Below are positions 52,799-61,932 of a DNA stretch of 64,000 nucleotides, piece by piece. Under the pieces are notes generated by a model. The model did no database searches. It worked only from the letters and a program-made list of their open reading frames with translations, and was not told the origin of the DNA. The stretch lies in the NCBI RefSeq assembly GCF_000442275.2, contig NZ_KE557310.1, positions 124,001 through 188,000 of the forward strand, read 5' to 3'. A program made the position numbers and the translations under genes. Each line of letters opens with the position of its first letter. Position 1 is the stretch's first letter. Origin of the DNA: Litoreibacter arenae DSM 19593. Its GTDB lineage: Bacteria > Pseudomonadota > Alphaproteobacteria > Rhodobacterales > Rhodobacteraceae.

Positions 52799-54027
52799 CG
52801 CCCAGTTTGCTTTTGATTGAGGACGACGCAGCTTTGCGGCGATCGCTTGCGCAAAGCTTCGAGTTGGCCGACTTCACGGTAATCGCCGCGTCCAGCTACG
52901 TCATGGCCAAGCCGCACATCACCCGCGACTTCGAAGGGGTGATCCTGTCCGATATCCGCATGCCGGGCAAAGACGGATTCGATGTGCTTGCCCGGGCGCG
53001 AGAGGTCGATCCCGACTTGCCGGTGGTTCTATTGACTGGGCAAGCTGACGTCCCCATGGCGGTGCGTGCCATGGCGGAGGGTGCCTATGATTTCCGCCAA
53101 AAACCCTGCCCGCCGGAGCAACTGATAGAGGTCGTAAACCGCGCAATGGAACATCGCGGCCTCGTCCTGCGATCGCGCAACATGGAGCGGCAGTTGCAAG
53201 CAGGCGATGCGGCGGCGTCGAACTTTCCGGGCAGTTGCAGGGCGGTGCAGCGACTGCGAGAAGCGCTACGGCAGGCCGCCGGACTGCCTGTTCACATCTA
53301 CCTGCACGGGCCAGCAGGTGCAGGCAAACGGCTGGCTGCACACACTATCCACGCCTTGTCCACCGACAGGCAACGCTTCATTTCGCTGTCCCTGCGTGAC
53401 ACCAGTGCAGAGGCGCTCAGAGAGTTGGACCTGACGTCCCAACCGACCGACCTTTCGGTCAAATCGCTGGGCGTCGCCACATCCGCGCAGCAGGCCGCCT
53501 TGCTGGGATTGATGGAGCGGTTCCCCGAGCTGCGCGTAATCGCTTCATCCCCAGAGCAGCTTCAACATCTGCGCGAAAACGGACTTAGGGACGATCTGTT
53601 CTACGCCTTGGACGTTATGCAAATCGCCATACCCACCCTCGCCGACCGGCGCAAGGATCTCGCCGTGATCTTCGAAGCGCTGGTCCGTCAGACCGTGCGC
53701 GGCATGAACGGCGATATGCCGGAAATCCCCGAAAGCCTCTATGCCTCTGTGATCGCGCGAGACTGGCCGGACAACCTGCCCGAATTGCGCAACTTCGCGC
53801 GCAGCTTCGCGCTTGGCTTAAACGTCCAGAAAGCCGCATCCATCGGGGCGGAACTTACTTTGAACGATCAGATGAGCGCGTTTGAGAAACTGGTGCTGAC
53901 CGATACTTTGCGTCGCCTGGGCGGCAAGACCGCCGATGTGGCCGATGCTCTCGGCCTGCCACGTAAGACATTGTATGACAAGCTTACCAAGCACGATTTG
54001 AAGGCTAAGGACTTCCGGAAGCCCTAA
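52795..54027 (+). CDS. dctD: DctD-type response regulator with degenerate AAA+ domain
   Basis: Response regulator of 410 residues. The receiver is at 1-118 with aspartate 53 (LSDIRMPGKDGF), threonine 81 and lysine 103. The central region retains a Walker-A-like GPAGAGKR (172-179, Arg instead of Ser/Thr) and the later LRDDLFYALDVMQIAIPTL. It is about 80 residues shorter than in sigma-54 activators and lacks both the GAFTGA sigma-54 contact loop and a Walker B. A Fis-type helix-turn-helix closes the protein (371-402, TADVADALGLPRKTLYDKL). It most likely controls sigma-70 promoters of the dct genes. Confidence 0.9.
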   Translation: MTPSLLLIEDDAALRRSLAQSFELADFTVIAASSYVMAKPHITRDFEGVILSDIRMPGKDGFDVLARAREVDPDLPVVLLTGQADVPMAVRAMAEGAYDFRQKPCPPEQLIEVVNRAMEHRGLVLRSRNMERQLQAGDAAASNFPGSCRAVQRLREALRQAAGLPVHIYLHGPAGAGKRLAAHTIHALSTDRQRFISLSLRDTSAEALRELDLTSQPTDLSVKSLGVATSAQQAALLGLMERFPELRVIASSPEQLQHLRENGLRDDLFYALDVMQIAIPTLADRRKDLAVIFEALVRQTVRGMNGDMPEIPESLYASVIARDWPDNLPELRNFARSFALGLNVQKAASIGAELTLNDQMSAFEKLVLTDTLRRLGGKTADVADALGLPRKTLYDKLTKHDLKAKDFRKP

Positions 54028-54569
54028 CCTGTCTTCAGCCCGCCCAAGGCTTCGGACAATCCGGACACCAGGTCCGGTGCAATCAACTGGCCCTGCTCCT
54101 TGTCAAACGTCTCGCCGAAACGGCCCACGGACAAGCTGCCTTTCAGGTCTGCACCAAAGAAGCCTGCCGAAGTCTTGGCTGCGGCCATCACGCTCGCGCC
54201 ACCACCCTTGCCCGGGGAAGCAGACAGGATGACCATCGGCTTGCCTTGGAACACTTCCTTGTTGATGCGCGACAGCCAGTCGAAGATGTTCTTCCACGCC
54301 GCTGTGTAATGCCCGTTATGCTCCGCGTAAGAGATCAGCAGCGCATCGGAATCGCCGATCTTAGCGTAGAACTTTCGGGCCAGATCAGGGACGCCGCCCT
54401 CTGCTTCGCGTTCCGGGCTGTAGATGGGCATCTCGTAGTCGTGGATGTCCAGCATCTCGACAGTAGCCTCGGGCAGGATGTCCCGTATAAGAACCTCGCT
54501 GGCGTGCGTCACCAGACGCTTGTTGATGGAGTTGCCGCTGTTCGAGGCGGCAAAGGCTAGTACTTTCAT
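54024..54569 (-). CDS. NAD(P)H-dependent FMN reductase family protein
   Basis: Flavodoxin-like oxidoreductase of 181 residues. The FMN phosphate loop is VLAFAASNSGNSINKRLV and the second contact ISYAEHNGHYTAAWKNIFDW; PMVILSASPGKGGG is typical. Related enzymes reduce quinones, chromate or azo dyes. It is convergent with dctD, overlapping its end by 4 nt. Confidence 0.88.
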   Translation of the reverse strand: MKVLAFAASNSGNSINKRLVTHASEVLIRDILPEATVEMLDIHDYEMPIYSPEREAEGGVPDLARKFYAKIGDSDALLISYAEHNGHYTAAWKNIFDWLSRINKEVFQGKPMVILSASPGKGGGASVMAAAKTSAGFFGADLKGSLSVGRFGETFDKEQGQLIAPDLVSGLSEALGGLKTG

Positions 54570-54659
54570 GTTTCAGGCTCGTTTGGTTATATCAATTTGA
54601 AAGCAATGTGACGCATTGCAAAATTACACGCAACACCGCCTCACGCGCAGGTTCTGTGC

Positions 54660-54692
54660 AAAAATAAAGCCCGGCGCTGTGGCCGGGCTTTT
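54660..54692 (-). terminator. Rho-independent terminator after the universal stress gene
   Basis: A 10-bp stem, AAAGCCCGGC (54666-54675) with GCCGGGCTTT (54682-54691), loop of six. Read on the minus strand the stem is followed by TTTATTTTT, giving a good terminator 24 bp after the universal stress protein stop. Confidence 0.85.
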
Positions 54693-54715
54693 GAGAGTGC
54701 ATCTATTGGCCAGTG

Positions 54716-55147
54716 CTATCGCACGACATAAACCGAACAGGTTGCATGTCGAACAATCCGTGCTGCGTTAGGCCCAAGCAGATAATCAGCGAAATCCGCC
54801 TTGCTGGCACCGACCACGATCAGTTCCGGGTCGGATTTCTTGGCCAGCTTCAACACCTGCTCGTAAGCCCGGCCAGTTGACACGATATGGCGCACCTTGG
54901 CGTTTTGTGTGTCGTCGAGCGCCCCGGTCACCAGTTCGTTTAGCTGCTTTTTCGCCTCTTCCACCATCTTGTCATGGTGATCCTTGCTGAAAAAGCTACC
55001 CACCGAACTCATGCCATAGTCAGGTACAACAGCGATCACATCAAGCTGCGCGCCGTCAAGCGCCGCCATGCGGGCGGCGGTCTGGATGGTTTTGACGTCG
55101 TCCTGACCGTTGCTGATGTCAACTGCGCATAGAACCGATTTCGTCAT
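54716..55147 (-). CDS. Universal stress protein family protein
   Basis: UspA-fold protein of 143 residues. VLCAVDISNGQDD opens the fold, and LIVVGASKADFADYLLGP with RIVRHATCSVYVVR closes it. The usual nucleotide motif Gx2Gx9G(S/T) is incomplete (no second glycine), so ATP binding is uncertain. Usp proteins are common last genes of TRAP operons and may tune transport, as with TeaD. It overlaps the TRAP permease stop by 4 nt. Confidence 0.9.
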   Translation of the reverse strand: MTKSVLCAVDISNGQDDVKTIQTAARMAALDGAQLDVIAVVPDYGMSSVGSFFSKDHHDKMVEEAKKQLNELVTGALDDTQNAKVRHIVSTGRAYEQVLKLAKKSDPELIVVGASKADFADYLLGPNAARIVRHATCSVYVVR

Positions 55148-57759
55148 GCGGGAACTCCTTCACGAGAGGTGCGGGCACGGCCGCGTTGCAACAGTGCGAC
55201 CAGCCCCAAGAGGATCAGGGCCGGAATGAAGACCCACTCTTTCGCCATCTGGTTCGACGGCGCTTTTGCCGTGACGATCTGCACCGGTTCGTCGGCGTAG
55301 AAGTCGAAGCTGCTCATCGTGTCAGAGAACGGCGTGCCAAACATCGGCTCATCCATTTTGACGACCCCGTCCTGTTCAAGCAGCATAATGCCAAACTCGT
55401 CCAGCCGCTCTTGCTCGGTGCCGTCGCCAGTGATCGGCATAACCAGAGTCGTCTCCTTGCTCTCGCCTGTGTCGAAGTCCGGTCCGGAAACGATGATCCG
55501 CAGCTCTTGCCCATCCGAGGCCTCACCAACAGCGGTTGCAAACCCAGCCGGCTCGATGATCTTGAACGGTGGCTGGATGCGGTCCATCACGAAGTCCGGT
55601 CGGAACAGCGCGAAGGCGATGAGGATCAACGCGACGCTCTCGTAGATGCGGCTTTTGGTTAAGAACCAGCCCATGGTCCCCGCAGTGAACACAAGGATCG
55701 CGATGGAGGCAGTTATGAAGACCAGAATGCCCTGCGCCCATCCGACATCAATCAACAACAAATCGGTGTTGAAGATGAACACGAACGGCAACGCCACGGT
55801 GCGCAAGCTGTAGAAAAATGCCACAAAACCGGTCTTGATCGCGTCCCCGCCCGATACAGCAGCGGCGGCAAAGCTGGCAAGGCCCACCGGCGGCGTCACA
55901 TCGGCCATGATGCCGAAGTAGAACACGAACAGGTGCACCGCGATCAGCGGCACGATCAGGCCCGATTGCGCGCCCAACTCCACCACGACACCCGCCATGA
56001 GCGAGGAAACCACGATGTAGTTCGCCGTCGTCGGCAGCCCCATCCCGAGGATCAGGCTAAGCAGCCCCACCATCACCAGCATCAAGATCAGGTTCCCGCC
56101 GGACAGGAACTCGACCAGATCGGCCATCACCTGCCCCACACCCGTCAACGTAACGGTGCCGACGATCACGCCAGCGGTTGCGGTCGCAAGACCGATACCG
56201 ATCATATTGCGGGCACCGTCGATCAATCCCTGGATCAGGTCCAAGACACCCGCTTTGATGGCATTGGCAGTGTCGCTCTCACCACGGAAGATCGCCTTCA
56301 GCGGGCGTTGGGTCAGCAGAATGACGAACAGCAACATCGTTGCCCAGAAAGCCGACAGGCCGGGGGACTTTTGCTCGATCATCAGGAAGTAGACCAACAC
56401 GATGATCGGCAGCAGATAGTAGAGGCCGGATTTGTAGATTTCGCCCACGACGGGCAGTTCCACTTCTTCCGCGTTGGGGTCGTCCGGCTCCAGATCGGGA
56501 ACACTCGACGCCAACCACAACAGCGCGACATATGTTGCGAAGATCAGCAGCGACATGACCGTGCCGGAGGCGTCCGGCATCGCGGACACGATCCACCCGA
56601 CCGGATATTGAACCCCGTAGCACAAACCCGCGAACCCGAAGAAAAACAACGCCATGCCGCCGATGGTCTTGCCCATCGACACGACGCGGTTACCAAGGAC
56701 CGGCATGTTGCTCTTCACCGCTTCGAGGTGAACGATATAGACCAGCGCGATGTAGGAAATCGTCGCGGGCAAGAAGGCGTGGGTGATAACTTCCACGTAG
56801 GAAATGCCCACATATTCCACCATCAGGAAGGCCGCAGCCCCCATGACGGGCGGCATGATCTGCCCGTTGACGGAGCTTGCCACTTCCACAGCGCCGGCTT
56901 TCTCGGAAGAGAAACCCACACGCTTCATCAACGGGATAGTGAACGTGCCGGTGGTGACCACGTTTGCGATGGACGAGCCGGAGATCAGGCCCGTCGCGGC
57001 AGAGCCGACAACCGCAGCCTTCGCAGGCCCACCCTTGAGGTGGCCCAAAGCGCCAAACGCCATTTTGATGAAGTAGTTGCCCGCGCCAGCCTTATCCAGC
57101 AGCGCGCCGAACAGCACGAACAGGAAGACAAACTTGGTCGACACGCCAAGCGCGATACCGAACACACCTTCGGATGTGATCCACATGTGGCTCATAGCTT
57201 TCTTAAGCGACGCGCCCTTCCAGCGGATCACGTCAGGCACCAAGTCCGACGCGCCGAAGAAGACATATGCGAGGAATATCGTGGCGATGATCGCCATGGC
57301 CGGGCCGAGCGCCCGACGCGCACCTTCGAAAAGGATCAGCAGACCAGCGAGCGCGAACCACTTGTCCACGTCGTCGGCCAGACCGCCAGCATCGACGATC
57401 TTCTGATAGAAAACGAAGCCATACATCGCGATGAACGCGCCCAGCAAGGCCAGTATCCAATCCGCGATGGGAATGTAGTGGCGCGGGCTCGACTTGAACG
57501 CGGGATAGGCCATAAACGCCAGGAATATGGCGAAAGCCAAATGAACCTGCCGCGAATTGTTGATGATGTCGCCGGGCAGGATGTAGTTCGACAAGGGCGA
57601 CGCCAGAAGGACCTGAAACAGGGACCAGACGACTGCAACGACGGCGAGAAGAAGGCCAACTGCCCCGGCCGGGGATCGTGCGCCGGCGTCGGAGGAGGCC
57701 ACGAGATCCTGTAGCTCTTCCTCGCTCAAGGCGCGGTTCTGAGATTGATTGTCTGTCAT
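55144..57759 (-). CDS. TAXI-type TRAP transporter fused 4TM/12TM permease
   Basis: Fused DctQ-DctM membrane protein of 871 residues. The N-terminal four-helix part covers about residues 25-150. The DctM-like core follows, with GSAATGLISGSSIANVVTTG, GQIMPPVMGAAAFLMVEYVG and LGMGLPTTANYIVVSSLMAG, and near 600 DVTPPVGLASFAAAAVSGGD. The C-terminal 180 residues include the DUF3394 domain (DFVMDRIQPPF, FDFYADEPVQ) and a last helix. It works with the TAXI binding protein upstream. Confidence 0.94.
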   Translation of the reverse strand: MTDNQSQNRALSEEELQDLVASSDAGARSPAGAVGLLLAVVAVVWSLFQVLLASPLSNYILPGDIINNSRQVHLAFAIFLAFMAYPAFKSSPRHYIPIADWILALLGAFIAMYGFVFYQKIVDAGGLADDVDKWFALAGLLILFEGARRALGPAMAIIATIFLAYVFFGASDLVPDVIRWKGASLKKAMSHMWITSEGVFGIALGVSTKFVFLFVLFGALLDKAGAGNYFIKMAFGALGHLKGGPAKAAVVGSAATGLISGSSIANVVTTGTFTIPLMKRVGFSSEKAGAVEVASSVNGQIMPPVMGAAAFLMVEYVGISYVEVITHAFLPATISYIALVYIVHLEAVKSNMPVLGNRVVSMGKTIGGMALFFFGFAGLCYGVQYPVGWIVSAMPDASGTVMSLLIFATYVALLWLASSVPDLEPDDPNAEEVELPVVGEIYKSGLYYLLPIIVLVYFLMIEQKSPGLSAFWATMLLFVILLTQRPLKAIFRGESDTANAIKAGVLDLIQGLIDGARNMIGIGLATATAGVIVGTVTLTGVGQVMADLVEFLSGGNLILMLVMVGLLSLILGMGLPTTANYIVVSSLMAGVVVELGAQSGLIVPLIAVHLFVFYFGIMADVTPPVGLASFAAAAVSGGDAIKTGFVAFFYSLRTVALPFVFIFNTDLLLIDVGWAQGILVFITASIAILVFTAGTMGWFLTKSRIYESVALILIAFALFRPDFVMDRIQPPFKIIEPAGFATAVGEASDGQELRIIVSGPDFDTGESKETTLVMPITGDGTEQERLDEFGIMLLEQDGVVKMDEPMFGTPFSDTMSSFDFYADEPVQIVTAKAPSNQMAKEWVFIPALILLGLVALLQRGRARTSREGVPA

Positions 57760-57857
57760 GTGTCCCCCGGTCGGAATGGCCGAATTTTATCGACGCTTTT
57801 TGTTCTATTGAGGTCGTGTGGGAGGGGCGTTGCCGCCCGCTCCCGTCAGGTCGATGA

Positions 57858-58826
57858 TTACTCGATCCAACCTTGCTCTTTGTAGTATTTCGCAGCGCCG
57901 TCATGCAGCGGAGCGGACAAACCGGCGGTCGCCATTTCTTCCGGCTTCAGGTTCGCGAACGCAGGATGCAGCTTTTTGAAGTCCTCGAAGTTCTCGAAAA
58001 CCGCGCTGACCACGGCATAGACCGCATCTTCAGATACCGCAGTGGATGTCACGAAGGTTGCGCCGACACCGAACGTATTCACGTCGTTGTCGTTCCCGCG
58101 GTACATTCCGCCCGGAACGGTGGCCGTCCGGTAGAACGAGTTGTCCGCGATCAGACTGTCGACCACGTCGCCGTCAACAGCCACCAGCACCGAGTCACAA
58201 GCGGTCGTCGCTTCCTGAATGGTGCCCGACGGGTGACCAACGGTGAACACCATCGCGTCAATCTGGTTGTCGCACAGAGCGGCCGACTGTTCTGCAGGCT
58301 TCAACTCGGAGGCCAGCGTGAAATCGTCGGTAGTCCAGCCCTTGGCTTCCATCAGCACTTCCATGGTGCCGCGTGCGCCCGACCCGGGGTTGCCGATATT
58401 GACGCGCTTGCCTTTCAGATCGTCGAAGTTGCTGATTCCTGAGTCAGCGCGTGCCACGACCGTGAACGGCTCCGGATGGACGGAGAACACTGCGCGCAGA
58501 TCTTCGAACGGCCCTGCTTCTTCGAATTGCGAGCTGCCGTTATACGCGTGGTACTGCCAGTCGGACTGAGCCACACCAAATTCCAGCTCGCCTTCACGGA
58601 TGGTGTTGATGTTGTAGACCGAGCCGCCGGTGGATTCGACCGAGCAGCGGATTCCGTGCTCTTTGCGGCCCTTGTTCACCAGACGGCAAATCGCGCCGCC
58701 GGTCGGGTAATACACGCCGGTCACACCGCCGGTGCCGATGGTGATGAACTCCTCAGCGAAAGCTGCCGGTGCCATCATGGCCCCTACGGCAAAGCCTGCG
58801 ACGGAAAGTTTCAGGTTAATGGACAT
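57858..58826 (-). CDS. TAXI family TRAP substrate-binding protein
   Basis: Periplasmic protein of 322 residues with signal peptide to about [26 protein letters not shown] is the TAXI family signature; [20 protein letters not shown] and [19 protein letters not shown] follow as in glutamate/2-oxoglutarate binders. The ATG (complement of 58824-58826) has AGGAG eight bases upstream. It is 40 bp downstream of the rpiR-type gene. Confidence 0.93.
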   Translation of the reverse strand: MSINLKLSVAGFAVGAMMAPAAFAEEFITIGTGGVTGVYYPTGGAICRLVNKGRKEHGIRCSVESTGGSVYNINTIREGELEFGVAQSDWQYHAYNGSSQFEEAGPFEDLRAVFSVHPEPFTVVARADSGISNFDDLKGKRVNIGNPGSGARGTMEVLMEAKGWTTDDFTLASELKPAEQSAALCDNQIDAMVFTVGHPSGTIQEATTACDSVLVAVDGDVVDSLIADNSFYRTATVPGGMYRGNDNDVNTFGVGATFVTSTAVSEDAVYAVVSAVFENFEDFKKLHPAFANLKPEEMATAGLSAPLHDGAAKYYKEQGWIE

Positions 58827-58866
58827 CAATATTCTCCTCTTTTTGATGTTCGTTTCGGCTTGGGGT

Positions 58867-59730
58867 CTAACGATCCCAAACCTCGTTCAATGTGCGGTTC
58901 CGGTCCTCGACCAACGCAATTCTATCCCTTGCTTCGGTTCCCCCGCGACCGGCCAACATGCCGATCATGATCTCAACAAGCACAAGAGTCGACGCATAAG
59001 ACGAAAAGAAATGCGGACTCTGCGTGGGTACGATGAAACTTGCAGACGCGAAGATCAAGGCGGGGCAGGTGTGGGTGTCGGTAATCACGATGACGAAAGC
59101 GCCCGAGGCTGACGCTTCCTTGGCCGCATTAATTGTCAATTTCGCAAAGGGGGGCTTGGTGATGACGACCAGGACATCCTTGTCGGAGATGCCGACCAGC
59201 CCGCTTGCCATCGACGCCCCCATCCGGTGCGCCATCGACCAGTTGTCAGCGATGAAACTGGCCATGTAAGTCAGATATTCAGCTATACCTGTTGACCCCA
59301 ACGCCCCCGCAACCAACACGCGCCGCGCAATGTGCAGGCGGTCCACACACATCTCAATCGTGGGGATGTCCAGATGGGTGCCCATCGCTTCAAGATTGGT
59401 TGAGCACGCAAGCAGATGGCTATTGAGAAAACTTTGATCGCCATGATCATGACGCTTTTGCAGATCCTCGACACGGCTTGAAAACGACCCGGCGTGCCGC
59501 TCCATGCTACGGCGGAGCACCTCGCGCAGGGCGTCGTAACCGTCATAGCCCAAGGCTGTCGACATCCGCGAAAAGGTGGCCGGAGACAGCTTTGCATCCT
59601 TGGATACCGCCCGCAAACTGCGCGTAGCGACATCGACGGGGTTCGCGACCACGAAATCCGCAGCCTCTTTCAACTTAGCGCTGAGGGTCGCGTATCTTCC
59701 CGCAAGCTGCTGTTCGAACGAATGCTGCAA
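58867..59730 (-). CDS. MurR/RpiR family transcriptional regulator
   Basis: Regulator of 287 residues with an HTH_6 domain at about residues 1-77 ([20 protein letters not shown], then [13 protein letters not shown]) and a SIS sugar-phosphate-type domain at about 120-260 ([32 protein letters not shown]). The start is TTG (complement of 59728-59730) with GGGAGG upstream. It precedes the TAXI operon and is divergent from the aminotransferase, so it probably controls both. SIS domains can also bind non-sugar ligands. Confidence 0.9.
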   Translation of the reverse strand: MQHSFEQQLAGRYATLSAKLKEAADFVVANPVDVATRSLRAVSKDAKLSPATFSRMSTALGYDGYDALREVLRRSMERHAGSFSSRVEDLQKRHDHGDQSFLNSHLLACSTNLEAMGTHLDIPTIEMCVDRLHIARRVLVAGALGSTGIAEYLTYMASFIADNWSMAHRMGASMASGLVGISDKDVLVVITKPPFAKLTINAAKEASASGAFVIVITDTHTCPALIFASASFIVPTQSPHFFSSYASTLVLVEIMIGMLAGRGGTEARDRIALVEDRNRTLNEVWDR

Positions 59731-59765
59731 AAACCGCCCTCCCAGTCGATCTTCTGACCAACATG

Positions 59766-59812
59766 TGTTTCATCTGTTTCATATCTAGTCAATAATTGAA
59801 TCGTGTGTTTCA
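59766..59812. promoter_or_regulatory. TGTTTCA repeats in the RpiR/aminotransferase gap
   Basis: TGTTTCA occurs at 59766-59772, 59775-59781 (9 bp apart) and 59806-59812, all in one orientation, in the 115-bp gap between the divergent genes. On the other strand they read TGAAACA, similar to half-sites of RpiR-type regulators. Likely operator of the adjacent regulator. Confidence 0.55.
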
Positions 59813-59845
59813 GTGCTTCGCGTCACCCAGCACAGGATCAATACC

Positions 59846-61165
59846 GTGTCACACATATTCCCACGCCATACCAAAGCCAGCCTACCCACCGTCGCGCGCG
59901 GCGAGGGCGTTTATCTTTACGATCAAAGCGGTAAGGCCTATTTCGACGGCTCCGGCGGCGCTGCTGTTTCGTGTCTTGGGCATGGTGACAAAGAGGTCAC
60001 CGACGCCATCAAGACCCAGCTCGATTCGGTCGCCTTCGCCCATACCAGCTTTTTCACCTCCGATCCGGCGGAGCGACTGGCCGACAAACTGATCGAACAC
60101 GCACCAGAGGGTATCGACCGCGTCTACCTCGTCTCCGGCGGATCGGAGGCAATGGAAGCCGCCCTGAAACTTGCACGTCAGTATTTCGTCGAAACCGGCC
60201 AGCCCCAGCGGCGGCATGTCATTGCACGACGGCAAAGCTATCACGGGAACACCCTTGGCGCCTTGGCGACGGGCGGCAACGAGTGGCGCCGCGCGCCCTT
60301 CGCGCCGATGCTGGTTGAGACCACGCACATCTCACCGTGCTTCGAATATCGCGGCAAGCGCGATGAAGAAACGACCGTCGAATACGGCCTACGCGTCGCG
60401 AACGAGCTGGAGACAGAAATCCAGCGGCTTGGCGAGGATAGCGTCATCGCATTTGTCGCGGAGCCTGTCGTGGGGGCCACCGCCGGGGCCGTGCCCGCCG
60501 TGGAAGGGTATTTCAAGCGCATACGCGAGATTTGTGACCAATACGGCGTCCTGCTGATCCTTGATGAAGTCATGTGCGGCATGGGCCGAACCGGCACGCT
60601 GTTCGCCTCAGAACAGGAAGGCATCACCCCCGACATCGTCGCAATCGCCAAGGGGCTTGGCGCGGGATATCAGCCGATTGGCGCTATGCTATGCTCGGCC
60701 AAGATTTACGAGGCTATCGAATCTGGCAGTGGCTTTTTCCAACACGGGCACACCTATGTAGGCCACCCGACCGCCAGCGCGGCCGCGTTGGCGGTGCTGA
60801 CCAAGCTGACCGATGGCGGCTTGGTGGATCGCTGCGCGGTGATGGGCGACAAGTTGCAAGACGCGTTGCAACAGGCCTTCGGACAACACCCGAATATCGG
60901 CGATATTCGCGGGCGCGGGCTGTTCAGGGCGCTGGAGTTCGTCGAGGATCGTGAGACGAAAGCCCCCTTTGCCCCCGACCAGGCGCTCCACAAGACATTG
61001 AAGAAAGAGGCGTTTGAGGCTGGCCTGATCTGCTATCCTATGGGTGGCACGATAGACGGCAAACGGGGCGATCATATCCTGCTCGCCCCGCCGTTCATCA
61101 TGGAAGACGCCCATCTGGACGAAATCGTCACCAAGTTGCAAACAGCGATCGACCGCACATTATGA
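59846..61165 (+). CDS. Class III aminotransferase (omega-amino acid type)
   Basis: PLP-dependent aminotransferase of 439 residues. The likely start is GTG 59846 (MSHIFPRHTKASLP), with AGGA ten bases upstream; the frame is open from a GTG at 59813. GGSEAMEAALKLARQY binds the cofactor phosphate. LLILDEVMCGMGRTG holds the PLP-contact aspartate, and DIVAIAKGLGAGYQPIGAM the Schiff-base lysine. It overlaps the BKACE gene by 4 nt. The product would be a keto acid or aldehyde; a beta-keto acid fits the BKACE partner. Confidence 0.9.
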   Translation: MSHIFPRHTKASLPTVARGEGVYLYDQSGKAYFDGSGGAAVSCLGHGDKEVTDAIKTQLDSVAFAHTSFFTSDPAERLADKLIEHAPEGIDRVYLVSGGSEAMEAALKLARQYFVETGQPQRRHVIARRQSYHGNTLGALATGGNEWRRAPFAPMLVETTHISPCFEYRGKRDEETTVEYGLRVANELETEIQRLGEDSVIAFVAEPVVGATAGAVPAVEGYFKRIREICDQYGVLLILDEVMCGMGRTGTLFASEQEGITPDIVAIAKGLGAGYQPIGAMLCSAKIYEAIESGSGFFQHGHTYVGHPTASAAALAVLTKLTDGGLVDRCAVMGDKLQDALQQAFGQHPNIGDIRGRGLFRALEFVEDRETKAPFAPDQALHKTLKKEAFEAGLICYPMGGTIDGKRGDHILLAPPFIMEDAHLDEIVTKLQTAIDRTL

Positions 61166-61926
61166 CGCCCCTGCCCCGCCTCATGGTGGCACCGACGGGC
61201 GCACGCCGAACCAAGGCGGACCATCCGGCGCTGCCGATCACCCTGCCGGAAATCATCGCTACTGCCAAAGCCTGCCACGCCGCTGGCGCGGACGGGCTAC
61301 ATCTGCATGTGCGGGATGCCGAGGGGCGCCATAGTTTGGATGCGGGCCTGTATAGCGAGGCGTTAGCAGCCCTCGCGGAGATCGTGCCTGAGATGTCGGT
61401 GCAGATCACGACCGAGGCGGTCGGCATCTATTCACCGGCGGAGCAACGCGCGGTGGTCGAGACTGTGCAACCAAGCCTCGTCTCGGTTTCCCTGGCAGAG
61501 ATAACAGGAGACGGCGATCTGGACACCGCGTTAGAATTCTACACCAACTGCCGGACCTCCGGCATCGCTGTGCAGCATATCCTCTACAGCGAGGGCGACC
61601 TGCGCCTCATGTCGCAGTTGCTGGACAGCGGGAAACTGCACGCAAGCGACTTGCAACTGATCTTTGTCCTTGGCCGCTACACCAAAGGCCAGACCAGCGC
61701 GCCCGAAGACCTTCAGCCGTTCACCGACTGGCTGGCGGCAAGTGACCTTGACGCCGATTGGGCGGTCTGCGCCTTCGGCCCGCGCGAAACAGATTGCCTC
61801 GTCGCGGCCCATCGCCAAGGTGGCAAGCTGCGCGTCGGGTTCGAAAACTCACTTTGGAACAGCGACGGCTCGCTGGCGAAAGACAACGCCGAGCGCGTGG
61901 CCGAGGTTGTCCGGGCCATCGCCTGA
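61162..61926 (+). CDS. Beta-keto acid cleavage enzyme (BKACE, DUF849 family)
   Basis: Zinc-dependent BKACE of 254 residues, somewhat shorter than the usual 270-310. GADGLHLHVRDAEGRHSLD holds the metal histidines near the N-terminus, and GKLRVGFENSLWNSDG the glutamate ligand. The family condenses a beta-keto acid with acetyl-CoA to give acetoacetate and a new CoA ester, as in 3-keto-5-aminohexanoate cleavage. Co-translated with the aminotransferase, it probably cleaves that enzyme's product (inference). Confidence 0.88.
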   Translation: MTPLPRLMVAPTGARRTKADHPALPITLPEIIATAKACHAAGADGLHLHVRDAEGRHSLDAGLYSEALAALAEIVPEMSVQITTEAVGIYSPAEQRAVVETVQPSLVSVSLAEITGDGDLDTALEFYTNCRTSGIAVQHILYSEGDLRLMSQLLDSGKLHASDLQLIFVLGRYTKGQTSAPEDLQPFTDWLAASDLDADWAVCAFGPRETDCLVAAHRQGGKLRVGFENSLWNSDGSLAKDNAERVAEVVRAIA

Positions 61927-61932
61927 ATATGG

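Noticed and set aside
55933-57714. 593-codon plus-strand frame opposite the fused TRAP permease
   Set aside because: Very rich in His, Arg, Gln and Asp, the typical reverse-complement signature of a membrane protein gene; no motif seen.
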